A stretch of DNA of 64,000 bases, taken from positions 62,001 through 126,000 of the forward strand of contig NZ_BJNZ01000010.1 of the NCBI RefSeq assembly GCF_006539945.1, in the 5' to 3' direction. The position numbers were made by a program, and so were the translations under genes. Source of the stretch: Cellulosimicrobium cellulans (GTDB taxonomy: Bacteria > Actinomycetota > Actinomycetes > Actinomycetales > Cellulomonadaceae). The notes under the pieces were generated by a model. That model saw only the letters and a program-made list of their open reading frames with translations. It was not told where the DNA came from and made no database searches. This document shows, one piece after another, positions 8,136-17,809 of the stretch (the stretch's first letter is position 1; the number at the start of each line of letters is the position of its first letter).

Positions 8136-10898
8136 CTACTTCTTGGCCGCGGGCTTTCTCGCCGCCGGCTTGCGCGTCGTCGTGCGCTTCTTGGCCGGGC
8201 CCTGCGCGCGCTTCTCGGCGAGCAGCTCGATCGCGCGCTCCGGGGTGATCGACTCGGGCGTGACGTCGCGCGGGAGGGTGCGGTTCGTCTCGCCGTCCGT
8301 GACGTATGCGCCGAACCGGCCGTCCTTGACGACGATGGGCTTGCCGGTGGTCGGGTCGTCGCCGAGCTCGCGGAGCGGAGGGGTCGCGGCGCGCTGGCCG
8401 CGGCCACGCTTGGGCTGCTTGTAGAGCTCGAGCGCCTCGTCGAGGGTGACGGTGAACATCGACTCCTCGTCGGGCAGCGACCGCGAGTCGGTGCCCTTCT
8501 TGAGGTAGGGGCCGTAGCGACCGTTCTGCGCCGTGATCTCCTCGCCCGACTCCGGGTCCGTCCCGACGACACGCGGCAGCGACAGCAGGCGCAGCGCGTC
8601 GTCGATCGTGATCGTGTCGAGCGACTGCGTCTTGAGCAGCGACGCCGTGCGCGGCTTGGGCTGCGCGGCCTTGGCCTTCTTCTGCGCGGCGGCCGAGAGG
8701 CTCGTGTCGATCGGCGGGAGGTCGAGCACCTCGGTCACGTACGGGCCGTAGCGACCCGCCTTGGCGATGATCTCGTTGCCGGACACCGGGTCGGTGCCGA
8801 GGACCTTGCCGTCGTCGGCGCCGGCGGCGAGCAGCTCGCGCGCCTTGGCGACGGTCAGCTCGTCGGGGGCGACGTCGTCGGGCACGGACGCGCGCGGCGG
8901 GTTCTCGCCCTCCTTGACGGGGACGGAGAGGTCTTCGACGTAGGGCCCGTAGCGCCCGACGCGGAGCTGGATGCCCTCGCCGATCGGCACCGAGTTGATG
9001 CCGCGCGCGTCGATGTCGCCGAGGTTCGCGACGAGGTCGCGCAGGCCCTCGGCGTCCTCGCCCTTCGCGGCGTCGCCGAAGTAGAACTCGGTGAGCCACG
9101 CGACGCGGTCGCGTCGTCCGGCCGCGATCTCGTCGAGGTCGGCCTCCATGCGCGCGGTGAAGTCGTAGTCGACGAGCCGGTCGAAGTGCTCCTCGAGCAG
9201 CCGCACGACGGCGAACGCGAGCCAGCTCGGCACGAGCGCCTGCCCGCGCGACAGCACGTACCCACGGTCCTGGATCGTCGAGATCGTCGAGGCGTACGTC
9301 GACGGCCGCCCGATCCCGAGCTCCTCGAGCGCCTTGACGAGGCTGGCCTCCGTGTACCGCGGCGGCGCGGACGTGGAGTGCCCGTCGGCGGTGAGGTCGT
9401 CGCCGCGCAGGGCGTCGCCCTCGCTCATCTGCGGCAGGCGCGCGTCGTCGTCGCCCTTGGCGCCGACGACGGGCGCGTCCTCCGCGTACCGGTCGACGTC
9501 CGAGCTCTCCTCGTACGCAGCCAGGAACCCGCGGAACGTGATGACGGTGCCCGACGCCGCGAACACCGCGTCGCGGCCCGCGACGTCGCCCGCGTCCGCC
9601 GACAGCGTCGCGCCGAGCCGCACGGACGCCGTCGACCCCTTCGCGTCCGCCATCTGCGACGCGACGGTGCGCTTCCACACGAGCTCGTAGAGCTTGAACT
9701 GGTCGTCGCTCAGCTCGCGCTTGACCTGCGCGGGCGTGCGGAACGAGTCGCCCGCGGGACGGATCGCCTCGTGCGCCTCCTGCGCGCCCTGGTTCTTCGC
9801 GGCGTACACGCGCGGCTTCTCCGGGACGAACTCGGGGCCGTAGAGCTCGGCGGCCTGGCGCCGGGCGGCCGTGGTGGCCTCCGCCGACAGCGACGGCGAG
9901 TCCGTACGCATGTAGGTGATGTAGCCGTTCTCGTAGAGCGACTGCGCGGTGCGCATGGCCTGGCGCGACGACATGCGCAGCTTGCGGCTCGCCTCCTGCT
10001 GGAGGGTCGACGTCGTGAACGGCGCCGCCGGGCGGCGCGTGTACGGCTTGGTGTCGAGCGACCGCACGGCGAACGCCGCGTCCGCGAGGCCCGTCACGAC
10101 GGCGCGCGCCGTCGTCTCGTCGAGGTGCGCGACGCCGTCGCGCGCCGCCCCCGGCTTGAGCTGCCCGCGGTCGTCGAAGTCACGACCCGAGGCGACGCGG
10201 GCGTCGCCGAGCTGCACGAGCCGGGCGCCGAACGCCTTGCCCGCGTCCGGTGCCGAGGCGTCGGCGTGCTCGAAGGTCCCCGTGACGTCCCAGTACTCCG
10301 CGGCGACGAACGCCATGCGCTCACGCTCTCGCTCGACCACGAGGCGCGTCGCGACCGACTGCACGCGCCCGGCCGAGAGGCCCTGCGCGATCTTGCGCCA
10401 CAGCACGGGCGAGACCTCGTAGCCGTAGAGGCGGTCGAGGATGCGGCGGGTCTCCTGCGCGTCGACGAGGTGCTCGTCGAGGTCGCGCGTGTTCTGGAGC
10501 GCCCGCTGGATCGCCTCGCGCGTGATCTCGTGGAACACCATGCGCTTGACCGGGACCTTGGGCTTGAGCGCCTCCAGCAGGTGCCAGGCGATGGCCTCGC
10601 CCTCGCGGTCCTCATCGGTCGCGAGGTAGAGCTCGTCGGCGTCCTTGAGCGCGCGCTTGAGCTCGGCGACCTTCTTCTTCTTGTCCGCGTAGACCTCGTA
10701 GTACGGGTCGAAGCCGTGGTCGACGTCGACCGCGAACTTCCCGTAGGGGCCCTTCTTCATGTCCGCGGGCAGCTCGGACGGCTGCGGCAGGTCGCGGATG
10801 TGCCCGACGCTCGCCTCGACCTCGTAGTCGTCGCCGAGGTAGCCCTGGATCTTGCGAGCCTTGGCGGGCGACTCGACGATCACGAGCTTGCGTGGCAT
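8136..10898 (-). CDS. topA: DNA topoisomerase I, 920 aa
   Basis: Type IA topoisomerase relaxing negative supercoils. The Toprim domain opens with VIVESPAKARKIQGYLG and contains the acidic DEDREGEAIAWHL motif (about residues 115-127). The catalytic tyrosine is in GYITYMRTDSPSLS near residue 330. The C-terminal half carries four topoisomerase C-terminal repeats marked by GR(Y/F)G(P/A)Y(V/L), and the protein ends in a basic K/R/A/T/P-rich tail as in mycobacterial and other actinobacterial TopA, without zinc fingers. The tail in actinobacteria aids processivity. Starts at ATG with an AGGAT ribosome site. Essential housekeeping gene; length is normal for the phylum. Confidence 0.98.
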   Translation of the reverse strand: MPRKLVIVESPAKARKIQGYLGDDYEVEASVGHIRDLPQPSELPADMKKGPYGKFAVDVDHGFDPYYEVYADKKKKVAELKRALKDADELYLATDEDREGEAIAWHLLEALKPKVPVKRMVFHEITREAIQRALQNTRDLDEHLVDAQETRRILDRLYGYEVSPVLWRKIAQGLSAGRVQSVATRLVVERERERMAFVAAEYWDVTGTFEHADASAPDAGKAFGARLVQLGDARVASGRDFDDRGQLKPGAARDGVAHLDETTARAVVTGLADAAFAVRSLDTKPYTRRPAAPFTTSTLQQEASRKLRMSSRQAMRTAQSLYENGYITYMRTDSPSLSAEATTAARRQAAELYGPEFVPEKPRVYAAKNQGAQEAHEAIRPAGDSFRTPAQVKRELSDDQFKLYELVWKRTVASQMADAKGSTASVRLGATLSADAGDVAGRDAVFAASGTVITFRGFLAAYEESSDVDRYAEDAPVVGAKGDDDARLPQMSEGDALRGDDLTADGHSTSAPPRYTEASLVKALEELGIGRPSTYASTISTIQDRGYVLSRGQALVPSWLAFAVVRLLEEHFDRLVDYDFTARMEADLDEIAAGRRDRVAWLTEFYFGDAAKGEDAEGLRDLVANLGDIDARGINSVPIGEGIQLRVGRYGPYVEDLSVPVKEGENPPRASVPDDVAPDELTVAKARELLAAGADDGKVLGTDPVSGNEIIAKAGRYGPYVTEVLDLPPIDTSLSAAAQKKAKAAQPKPRTASLLKTQSLDTITIDDALRLLSLPRVVGTDPESGEEITAQNGRYGPYLKKGTDSRSLPDEESMFTVTLDEALELYKQPKRGRGQRAATPPLRELGDDPTTGKPIVVKDGRFGAYVTDGETNRTLPRDVTPESITPERAIELLAEKRAQGPAKKRTTTRKPAARKPAAKK

Positions 10899-11066
10899 CC
10901 GATCCTGCTTTCGTCCGTGCGTACGTGTCCGTGGCGGGCGCTCCCCGCCCGACGGCGGCCGGGCACCACCCGGGGCGCGGCCGGTGCGTCGTGGTGCCGC
11001 GAGAACGACCCTCCGGTCGTCCGCCGTGGCAGCCTACGACGTTACGCCAATCGCGCCAGCCGCACC

Positions 11067-12161
11067 CTACCGCCCAACCGGACGGGCGTCGGGGCGGGCT
11101 GTGGACTGGCGGACGAGGAGCAGGACGGCGAACGCCGCGGCGGTCACCGCGAGCACTCCTGCCACCCCGCCGGCGTACGCGGTCACCTCCTGCGCGGCCG
11201 TCGTGTCCCACGTCGCGGGCGTCGCCCGCAGCGCGAGCGCCGCCGCCACACCGGCCGCAGCCGCCCCGAGGAGGAGCAGCACGGCCATGACCGTCGAGCC
11301 CGGCGACGCGCCGGCGCCCGGGTCGAGCGCGGAACGCGGCGTGAAGGCGCACACGAGCGCGGCCCACGCCAGGACGACGAGCACCGCGGCGACGACGTCG
11401 CTCGGCCGGTGCCACTGCCCGACGAGCGTCGAGACCCCGGTGGCGGCCGTGTACGCGCCGCCGAGGACCGCCACGAGCGGTCGTGCCGCGCGCGGCACGA
11501 CGAGCAGCAGGGCCGCGGCGACCGACCCGGCGACGGTGGTGTGACCGCTGGGCAGCGAGTTCTCCCAGTGCCAGCCGCCGATGAGCTCCTCACGGCCGAG
11601 GAGCGAGTGCTTGACGAGCTGTGTCGTGACGTTCGCCCCGACGACGAGGAACGCCACCTGCACGGCGAGGCCCCAGCGGCGGCGCAGGAGCGCGATCCCC
11701 ATGGAGGCGCCGAGGCCGCCGACGACGAACGCGACGGAGACCGTGTCCAGGACCGGCTTGGCCACCGCCCAGAGCTCGCCCTGGCCGGTGACGGCGCCGT
11801 CGAACGCGGCTCGCTCGAGCATCTGCCCGGCGAAGGTGTCGACGAAGAACCGCCACACGAGCCACGCGCACGCGACGGCGAGCACCGCGACGACGGCGGC
11901 GACGACGCGCGACGCGGTGCTCGGGCCGTCCGCCTCGACGGTCGGGAGCGGGCGGGGCGCCGGCTGCGGCGCCGGCGGGTAGGACGCCCCGGGCGGGTAC
12001 GGGCCGGCCGGCGGGTACGGCGCCGGAGGGGGTGGAGCGACCGGCGGGTACGGGGCGCCGGAGAGTGTGGGCGGCAGCACCGGCGGCGTCGCCGGGAGCG
12101 GTCGCGTCCCTGACCCGCCGCTGGTCGGCAGCGGCCGGGTCTGGGCGTGGTCGGCAGGCAT
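11067..12161 (-). CDS. PAP2-family membrane phosphatase, 364 aa
   Basis: Membrane phosphatase of the phosphatidic-acid phosphatase type 2 superfamily, acting on lipid or isoprenoid (pyro)phosphates. The N-terminal 75 residues are a Pro/Tyr-rich repeat segment (PPAPYPPAGPYPPGASYPP). Membrane helices follow from about residue 85. Active-site motifs are visible: PSGHTTVAGS (motif II) and GQWHRPSDVVAA (motif III). A further pair of helices ends the protein. The chosen ATG has GGAGG only 1 nt before it, too close for normal initiation; the frame continues open upstream to about 12581, so a longer N-terminus from a GTG at 12498 is possible and is described separately. Confidence 0.85.
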   Translation of the reverse strand: MPADHAQTRPLPTSGGSGTRPLPATPPVLPPTLSGAPYPPVAPPPPAPYPPAGPYPPGASYPPAPQPAPRPLPTVEADGPSTASRVVAAVVAVLAVACAWLVWRFFVDTFAGQMLERAAFDGAVTGQGELWAVAKPVLDTVSVAFVVGGLGASMGIALLRRRWGLAVQVAFLVVGANVTTQLVKHSLLGREELIGGWHWENSLPSGHTTVAGSVAAALLLVVPRAARPLVAVLGGAYTAATGVSTLVGQWHRPSDVVAAVLVVLAWAALVCAFTPRSALDPGAGASPGSTVMAVLLLLGAAAAGVAAALALRATPATWDTTAAQEVTAYAGGVAGVLAVTAAAFAVLLLVRQSTARPDARPVGR

Positions 12162-12498
12162 CCCTCCACGGTAGAGGACGCGTGTGTGCGTTCGGGGAAG
12201 ACGGCGGGAAGAGCCTCCGTGCGCTGCTCCCCCGCGCTGGGCACCGGCCGCGTGAGGACGAGCGACGCGGCCGGGGCTCGTCGGCTGCGGCGACGCGTAC
12301 GGGTCGACGTCCGAGGGGAAGCCGGAGTACGCGACGGTCGAGGACTGGGCGGCCGTCGGCCGGCCGAGGAGCGGGATCGCCGGGACCTGGTCCACGTCGA
12401 CGTGCTGGATCGTGGCCAGCGCCGCCGCGCGCGCCGCCTCGTCGGTCGAGGACCCCGCGGCGCGGACGGGGCGGCGGGCGTCGGTGCGAGTGGTCACG
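12162..12498 (-). other. Open, codon-biased stretch in frame with the PAP2 gene (N-terminal extension or gene remnant)
   Basis: From a GTG at 12498 the minus strand reads VTTRTDARRPVRAAG..., and about 80 codons have almost only G or C in third position (segments such as VDQVPAIPLLGRPTAAQS and YSGFPSDVDPYASPQP), which is the signature of real coding sequence here. Third-position bias then weakens for about 30 codons before the PAP2 ATG. It may be a genuine 112-residue extension giving a 477-residue protein, or a separate gene whose end was lost by frameshift. I recognise no domain. Confidence 0.4.
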
Positions 12499-12582
12499 CG
12501 GGGCTCTCGGCGAGTCCGTGATCTGCGGCGACGCCGGGCTCCGTCGCCCTCGACGCCGTTCCGGAGGCGATTCCACCACACA

Positions 12583-12600
12583 TTACTGACTCGTCAGTAA
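12583..12600. promoter_or_regulatory. Palindromic TetR operator
   Basis: TTACTGAC-TC-GTCAGTAA is an 18-bp perfect dyad with 8-bp arms, 30 bp before the TetR start at 12631 and within the intergenic region shared with the divergent PAP2 frame. Its size and position fit a TetR-family autoregulatory operator. A second, smaller dyad GACC-AACTG-GGTC follows at 12601-12613. Confidence 0.65.
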
Positions 12601-12630
12601 GACCAACTGGGTCACAGTATGGTTACCGTC

Positions 12631-13338
12631 ATGACCGACGCCACCCCCGCGCGGAGCGCCACCGACGCCGCCCCCGCACGGACGCCCCGCCCCCGCCGCA
12701 CGCGACCCGCGACGCTCGAGCGTCGCGAGGAGATCCTGCGCGCGGCGATGCGCGTGTTCGGGTCCAAGGGCTACCACCAGGGCTCGCTCGCCGAGGTCGC
12801 CGAGCAGGTGGGCATCACCCACGCCGGGGTGCTGCACCACTTCGGCTCCAAGGACCGCCTGCTCACCGAGGTGCTGGAGTTCCGGGACCGCGTCGACGTC
12901 GAGCACCTCGAGGGACAGCACATCCCGGGCGGGCTCGACCTCTTCCGGCACCTCGTCAAGACCGCCGCGATCAACGCGGAGCGGCCCGGGATCGTCCAGG
13001 CCTACACCGTGCTCACGGGCGAGGCCGTCACCGACGGCCACCCGGCCAGCGCCTGGGTCACCGAGCGCTTCACCGGGCTGCGCGCCGACATCGCGGGCGC
13101 GCTGCGCGAGGTCGTCGAGGAGCGCCGCGCCGCGGGCGACACCGACACGGACTACGAGCTCACCGACGCCGCGCTCGACCTCGCCGCGTCCACGATCATC
13201 GGCGCGATGGACGGCCTCCAGATCCAGTGGCTCCTCGACCCCGACGCCGTGGACCTCGCCGAGTCGACCGCGTTCGCGATCGAGTCGATCCTCGCCTCGA
13301 CCCTCGCCGGGGCACGGCGACCGCGCCCGCTCGGCTGA
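12631..13338 (+). CDS. TetR-family transcriptional regulator, 235 aa
   Basis: One-component repressor with an N-terminal helix-turn-helix: RREEILRAAMRVFGSKGYHQ, GSLAEVAEQVGITHAGVLHHFGSKDRLL (recognition helix in the GVLHHFGSK part), followed by an all-helical ligand domain of about 160 residues. Two starts are possible: ATG at 12619 or ATG at 12631. I prefer 12631 because TATGGT (12618-12623) lies 7 nt before it like the other apparent leaderless promoters in this window. A perfect 18-bp dyad lies upstream. Target genes other than itself are not evident; the divergent PAP2 frame is the nearest candidate. The downstream neighbour jetC converges on it. Confidence 0.93.
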   Translation: MTDATPARSATDAAPARTPRPRRTRPATLERREEILRAAMRVFGSKGYHQGSLAEVAEQVGITHAGVLHHFGSKDRLLTEVLEFRDRVDVEHLEGQHIPGGLDLFRHLVKTAAINAERPGIVQAYTVLTGEAVTDGHPASAWVTERFTGLRADIAGALREVVEERRAAGDTDTDYELTDAALDLAASTIIGAMDGLQIQWLLDPDAVDLAESTAFAIESILASTLAGARRPRPLG

Positions 13339-13380
13339 CCGGTCGTCGTCGGGCACGGCGTCCGCCCAGGAGTGCCGCCG

Positions 13381-13422
13381 GGACCAGCGCTCTCCCTCGC
13401 GAGGCCAGCGTTCTACCTCGCG
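13381..13422 (-). repeat. 21-nt repeat family, site A (2 copies)
   Basis: Two 21-nt units read on the minus strand: CGCGAGGTAGAACGCTGG(CCT) at 13402-13422 and CGCGAGGGAGAGCGCTGG(TCC) at 13381-13401. They belong to the family with core GAGGTAGARCC found at four other sites in this window. The TAG of the first unit is the stop codon of jetC, preceded in frame by GCG AGG (Ala-Arg). Confidence 0.75.
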
Positions 13423-16400
13423 GCGGGCTCGGGCGCCGCTGCGGTCTCGAGTCCGGCGTCCGACGGCGGCGCCTCGCCGGCCGGACGACCGTCGCGGTAC
13501 GCGGCGATCGACAGGGTCCGCAGGCGTGACGACCGGCCCGACGGGTTGTCCACGAACCCGACGGCGGAGATGTACGGCTCGATGACGTGGATCTTCTGCA
13601 ACGGCGTGACGATGAGCAGCTGGAGCCCGAGGCGGCGGAACAGCTCGAGCGCGAACCGGGTCGACTCGTCCGACCCCCGGCCGAACGCCTCGTCGATGAC
13701 GACGAACCGGAACGCCGTCGATCGCACCGCGCCCCAGTCGAGCTTGAACTGGTAGGCGAGCGACGCCGCGAGCACCGTGTACGCGAGCTTCTCCTTCTGC
13801 CCGCCCGACTTGCCGCCGGAGTCCGAGTAGTGCTCGTGCTCGGAGTCGTCGGCGCGCGAGCGCTCCGACGCGGAGAGCACGAACCAGTTGCGCACGTCCG
13901 TCACGCGCCGGCGCCACGCCTCGTCGAGGTCGGTCATGCCCTCACGCCCGCGGAACCGCTCGACGAGCGCCTTGACCCGCAGGAACCGGTCCTCCGAGTA
14001 CGACAGCGCGTCGGTGTCCCCCGCGACGGACCCGTCGCCCTCGGCGAGCGCGCGGTCGTCCTCGGCGAGGATCCCGTCCCCGTCCGTGCACGCGCGCAGG
14101 TCCTGCTGGAACTCGCGCACCTCCAGGTTCGGCGTGCGCGACATCTCGAGCCGGATGTACCGGCCCGGGTTGTAGTCGATCGCGCGCAGCGAGTCGTTGA
14201 TCGTGTCGATCCGGTCGCGGATGACGTCGGCCTGCTTGGCGAGCTCCGCCGCGAAGCCCGCGATGTCGCGGATCGCGTTGGTGTTGAGGTACGCCTTGAA
14301 GTCGGCCTCGAAGCGCGGGAGGTCGTCGCGGACGAGCCGGTCGTGGATCTCGCGGTAGCCGGCGGCCGACCGCACGTCCGCGTCGAGCTCCGCCGTCTCC
14401 ACCGGGTACGCCGACCGGAACGACGCCATCTGGCCCGCGACGCGCGTCCCGAGGTCGGCGCGCTCGCGCTGGGCCTGCTCGGCCTCGGCCGTGAGCCGCG
14501 AGCGCACCGCGTTCTCGACGGCGTCCAGGTCGGCCGCGCGCGTCGGGCCGACGGCCCCCTCCCGGTCGCGGGAGGCGGGCCCTACCGCCGCGAGCTCGCG
14601 GTCGAACTCCGCGGCGAGCGCCGCCGTCGTCTCCTCGTCGAGCGTCTCGCCCGCGCCGTCGAGCACCGCCCGCGCCCGCTCACGCGCGGTGCGCGCCTCG
14701 TCGAGCGCGTGCCGGTCGGCACCGAGCGTCGCGACGACGCGGTCGCGCTCGGCCTCCAGCTCGCCGTGGCGGCGCGCGTTGTCGTCGAGCAGGCCGGCGA
14801 TCCGGCCGAGCTCGTCGCTCGCCTGCTCGAGGCGTCGCTTCTCCTCGGCGAGCTCCGCGATGCGCGCCGTCTCCGCGCCGCGGTCGAGCTCGTCCCAGTC
14901 GCGGTAGACGTCGAGCCGCCCGAGCGCGGCCGAGCGCGCCTGGAGCCCGCCGCGCACGGCGGTGGCCTCGTCGCGGCGCCGCGCGAGGGTGTCGCGCCGC
15001 GCGGTCACCTCGGCCGCCTGCTCCAGCAGCGCGTCGATCTTGGCCTGCGTCGACCACCCGAGCACGTAGCCGCGACGGTCGTCGACGGCGCGCGTGTCGT
15101 TCTTCTCGTGGTGGTCCGGCGAGTGCTTGACCTGGCCGGCGCGCGTGATCGCGCGGGGCAGCCGCCGGAACGCGTCGAGGTCGGGCGCGCACGCGTGGTC
15201 CGCGCGGCGCTCCAGCTCGGCCTCGACCCACGCCGTGAGCGACGGCGCGTCGTCGAGGCTGCGCACGTCGAGCAGGTCGGCGAGCAGCGGGACGTCGTCG
15301 CGCGGCGCGGGCCGGGCGGCAGGCACGCGCTCGGGCACCCGGTGGTACACGAGCCGCAGGCCCAGGTGCTCGCGGTCGACCCACGCGGCGACGGCCTCGT
15401 AGTGCGCCGCCGGCACGAGGAGCGAGAGCGCGAAGCCGCGCAGCACGCGCTCGGCCGCGCCCTCCCAGTCGGCGTGCTCGGGGCGCACCGCGAGCAGCTC
15501 GCCGACGAACGGCACGTCGCCCGGCGCGAGCCCGACGCCGGCGCACAGGCGGTCACGGACCTCCAGGTGGGTGCGCGGGAGGTTCGAGCGGCGGTCCGCG
15601 AGGCTCGCGAGCTCGGCCTTGACGTCGGCGGTCTCCTGCTCGACCGCGCGGACCTCGGCCGCGACCTCGCTCACCCGCTCCTCCGCCCGGGCGAGGTCGT
15701 CGCGCACCCGCACCGCCGCGTCGTCGGCCCCGCGCCGCAGCGCGGCGAACGCCTCGGCGTCCACGAGCGCGGCGGCCACGGCCGCCGCCCCGCCGCCGGA
15801 CCCGAGGGCGTCGTCACCGCGACCGCCGAACCCGGGGATGTCGCCAGGTTCGGCAGCGTCGGGGCTGCCGAGCGCGAGGCCTGCCGCGGCGGCGTAGCCC
15901 GCGAGCTGGGCGACGCGGCGCTCGCGCGCGGCGCGCTCGACCTCGCGACGGGCGATCTCGCCCTCGATCGCGGCGAGCCGGTCGCCGCCGTGCCCCGCGC
16001 GATCGAGCTCGAGCCGCTGGCGCTCGGCGGCGAGGAGTCCCAGCTCGTCCCCGACGCGCTGCCGACGGGTCTCGCCGTCCGCCACGCGCTCGTCGAGCGC
16101 GCCGATGAGCCCGTCGAGGTCGGCCACGCGACGCGACGCGGTGAACGCGCGCAGCGCGTCGCGCCGGGCCACGAGCGCGGCGGACCGCTCCCCCAGCGCG
16201 TCGTGCGCGTCGCAGTCCGCGAGCAGCGGCGCGAGGCGCTCGATCTGCGCGGTGGCCCGCACGACGGCGTCGTGCGCGCTCGTGAGGTCGTCGAAGTGCG
16301 CGACGAGCCGGTCGGTCCAGCGGTCGGCGTCGAACGGCTCGAGCATGTGCTCGCGGACGAACTCGCCGAGGTCACCGACCGACTTCATGGACACCGTCTG

Positions 16401-17057
16401 GTGGAACAGGTCCATCGCCTGCTCCGACGGGATCCCGAGCAGGCGGCGGAAGTCGCGCCCGTACTCGGGGAAGTGGTCGCGCACCTGCGCGCCCGACTCG
16501 CGCAGCCGGCGCCGCAGCGCCGCCACGTCGCCGCCGAACCCCGCGAAGTCCTCGGTGATCGTCAACGGACGGTCGGCCGTGACGAAGAACCGGTCCGGCT
16601 GGCCGGACTGGCCCTGCGCGAGCCAGAACACCTGGGCGAGCGTGACCTCCTGGTCGAACCCGCGGTTGGAGAACCGACCCAGCACCACGGAGTACGTGCC
16701 ACGCTCGCGGAGCCCGACGTGGCGCGTCGCGCCCGTCGCCTCGTCACGCTCGGACTTGTAGTGGCCCGCGACGTACGAGCGCAGGGACCGCTCGCGCGCG
16801 CCCGCGCCCGCCGCCTTGTTGTAGGAGATGCGGTGCGACGGCACGAGCAGCGTCGTGACCGCGTCGACGATCGTCGACTTGCCCGAACCGATGTCGCCCG
16901 TCAGGAGCGCGTTACGACCGTCGAGGTCGAACGCCCACACGCGCTGGTCGAACGTGCCCCAGTTGAGCACCTCGAGCCGCTCGAGGCGGAAGCCCGCCCG
17001 GGCGTCGAGGTCCGCCGCCGGGTCGTGCAGCTCGACGGCGCTGAACAGGCCCTCCAT
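13413..17057 (-). CDS. jetC: JetC/MksB-like SMC ATPase, 1214 aa
   Basis: SMC-like motor of a Wadjet/MksBEF condensin, which loops and scans DNA. The N-terminal head contains the family signature: [15 protein letters not shown], Walker [21 protein letters not shown] and [20 protein letters not shown]. Two long coiled-coil stretches (about residues 200-480 and 620-930) flank a hinge-like region. The C-terminal head holds the ABC signature [20 protein letters not shown] and Walker [17 protein letters not shown], then [22 protein letters not shown]. Overlaps jetB by one base (TGATG). After [13 protein letters not shown] there is a short Ala/Pro tail whose last codons and TAG stop derive from the 21-nt repeat. 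No JetD gene follows. Confidence 0.95.
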   Translation of the reverse strand: MEGLFSAVELHDPAADLDARAGFRLERLEVLNWGTFDQRVWAFDLDGRNALLTGDIGSGKSTIVDAVTTLLVPSHRISYNKAAGAGARERSLRSYVAGHYKSERDEATGATRHVGLRERGTYSVVLGRFSNRGFDQEVTLAQVFWLAQGQSGQPDRFFVTADRPLTITEDFAGFGGDVAALRRRLRESGAQVRDHFPEYGRDFRRLLGIPSEQAMDLFHQTVSMKSVGDLGEFVREHMLEPFDADRWTDRLVAHFDDLTSAHDAVVRATAQIERLAPLLADCDAHDALGERSAALVARRDALRAFTASRRVADLDGLIGALDERVADGETRRQRVGDELGLLAAERQRLELDRAGHGGDRLAAIEGEIARREVERAARERRVAQLAGYAAAAGLALGSPDAAEPGDIPGFGGRGDDALGSGGGAAAVAAALVDAEAFAALRRGADDAAVRVRDDLARAEERVSEVAAEVRAVEQETADVKAELASLADRRSNLPRTHLEVRDRLCAGVGLAPGDVPFVGELLAVRPEHADWEGAAERVLRGFALSLLVPAAHYEAVAAWVDREHLGLRLVYHRVPERVPAARPAPRDDVPLLADLLDVRSLDDAPSLTAWVEAELERRADHACAPDLDAFRRLPRAITRAGQVKHSPDHHEKNDTRAVDDRRGYVLGWSTQAKIDALLEQAAEVTARRDTLARRRDEATAVRGGLQARSAALGRLDVYRDWDELDRGAETARIAELAEEKRRLEQASDELGRIAGLLDDNARRHGELEAERDRVVATLGADRHALDEARTARERARAVLDGAGETLDEETTAALAAEFDRELAAVGPASRDREGAVGPTRAADLDAVENAVRSRLTAEAEQAQRERADLGTRVAGQMASFRSAYPVETAELDADVRSAAGYREIHDRLVRDDLPRFEADFKAYLNTNAIRDIAGFAAELAKQADVIRDRIDTINDSLRAIDYNPGRYIRLEMSRTPNLEVREFQQDLRACTDGDGILAEDDRALAEGDGSVAGDTDALSYSEDRFLRVKALVERFRGREGMTDLDEAWRRRVTDVRNWFVLSASERSRADDSEHEHYSDSGGKSGGQKEKLAYTVLAASLAYQFKLDWGAVRSTAFRFVVIDEAFGRGSDESTRFALELFRRLGLQLLIVTPLQKIHVIEPYISAVGFVDNPSGRSSRLRTLSIAAYRDGRPAGEAPPSDAGLETAAAPEPAAR

Positions 17058-17809
17058 CACGCCACCGTCCTCGTCGTCGTGCCTGCGCCCGTACCTGCGC
17101 CCATCCCCGTGCCCGCCGTGCCCGACGACGTCCCGCGCGGCCCGCCGTCCGCGGCGAGCTCCAGGTACTGCGCGAGGCGCGCGTCGAAGTCCGCGAGCCA
17201 CTGCGCGTCGACGAACGCCTTGAGGATGCGGCGCACCTCGTACCGCCGCGCGTCGCCCGCGGCCGGGTCGACGTCCTCGACCGGGGCGACCCCGCCGTCG
17301 GGCGCGCCGTCCGGGTCGGGACGACCCGCGGGCCGCAGGAAGCCGAGCTCCACGACGCGTCGGACGAGCCCGTCGACCCGGTCGACGAGCCGCGCCTCGT
17401 TGGCGGCGGCGCCCGCGTCCTGCGCGAGGAAGACCCGCAGCAGGTCGACGATCTCCGTGCGCGCGAGCACGAGGCGCGTCTCGCCGCCCTCGGAGTCCGC
17501 CTGCGCGAGCCGCTTGCGCAGCAGCGCGAGCAGCAGGCTCACGTCGAACGGCAGCTCGCGGCGCGGGATCAGGCGGGGCACGCGCTCGTCGCGCTCGTGC
17601 TCGGGCTGCGAGCGCAGGTAGGCGTAGCCGTCGCCCTCGTCGACGACGACCTGCAGGCCCATCATCGCGACGGTGTCGCGCACCTGCGCCTCGCGCGCGA
17701 GCAGGTCGCGCCACAGCGCCTCGCCGGACTCACGGTAGACGACGCCCTTGAGCATCGACGTCACGACGACGGACAGCTCCGGGTCGCGCGCGGTGCGGGT
17801 GGTGCTCAC
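17057..17809 (-). CDS. jetB: JetB/MksE-like kite subunit (DUF4194), 250 aa
   Basis: Winged-helix kite protein that bridges the SMC heads and the kleisin in Wadjet and MksBEF complexes. The sequence matches DUF4194 in layout: [20 protein letters not shown], the [25 protein letters not shown] block, then [23 protein letters not shown], and [18 protein letters not shown] near residues 200-220. A Gly/Thr/Ala-rich tail of 30 residues ends it. GTG start overlaps the jetA stop by 4 nt (GTGA), and its own stop overlaps the jetC ATG, so the three subunits are translated from one coupled message, as expected for a stoichiometric complex. Confidence 0.93.
   Translation of the reverse strand: MSTTRTARDPELSVVVTSMLKGVVYRESGEALWRDLLAREAQVRDTVAMMGLQVVVDEGDGYAYLRSQPEHERDERVPRLIPRRELPFDVSLLLALLRKRLAQADSEGGETRLVLARTEIVDLLRVFLAQDAGAAANEARLVDRVDGLVRRVVELGFLRPAGRPDPDGAPDGGVAPVEDVDPAAGDARRYEVRRILKAFVDAQWLADFDARLAQYLELAADGGPRGTSSGTAGTGMGAGTGAGTTTRTVA

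Noticed and set aside
6819-12113. Very long open frame of more than 1700 codons opposite topA and across gldA
   Set aside because: Arg-rich composition and lack of third-position bias mark it as a shadow of gldA and topA, which carry all family motifs.
12631-13412. A jetD gene downstream of jetC
   Set aside because: Both strands were read; the region is filled by a clear TetR gene on the plus strand and the 21-nt repeat. No DUF2220/DUF3322-like segment appears.
13587-17621. Long plus-strand open frame opposite jetC
   Set aside because: Antisense shadow in a high-GC gene; jetC has intact SMC motifs on the other strand.
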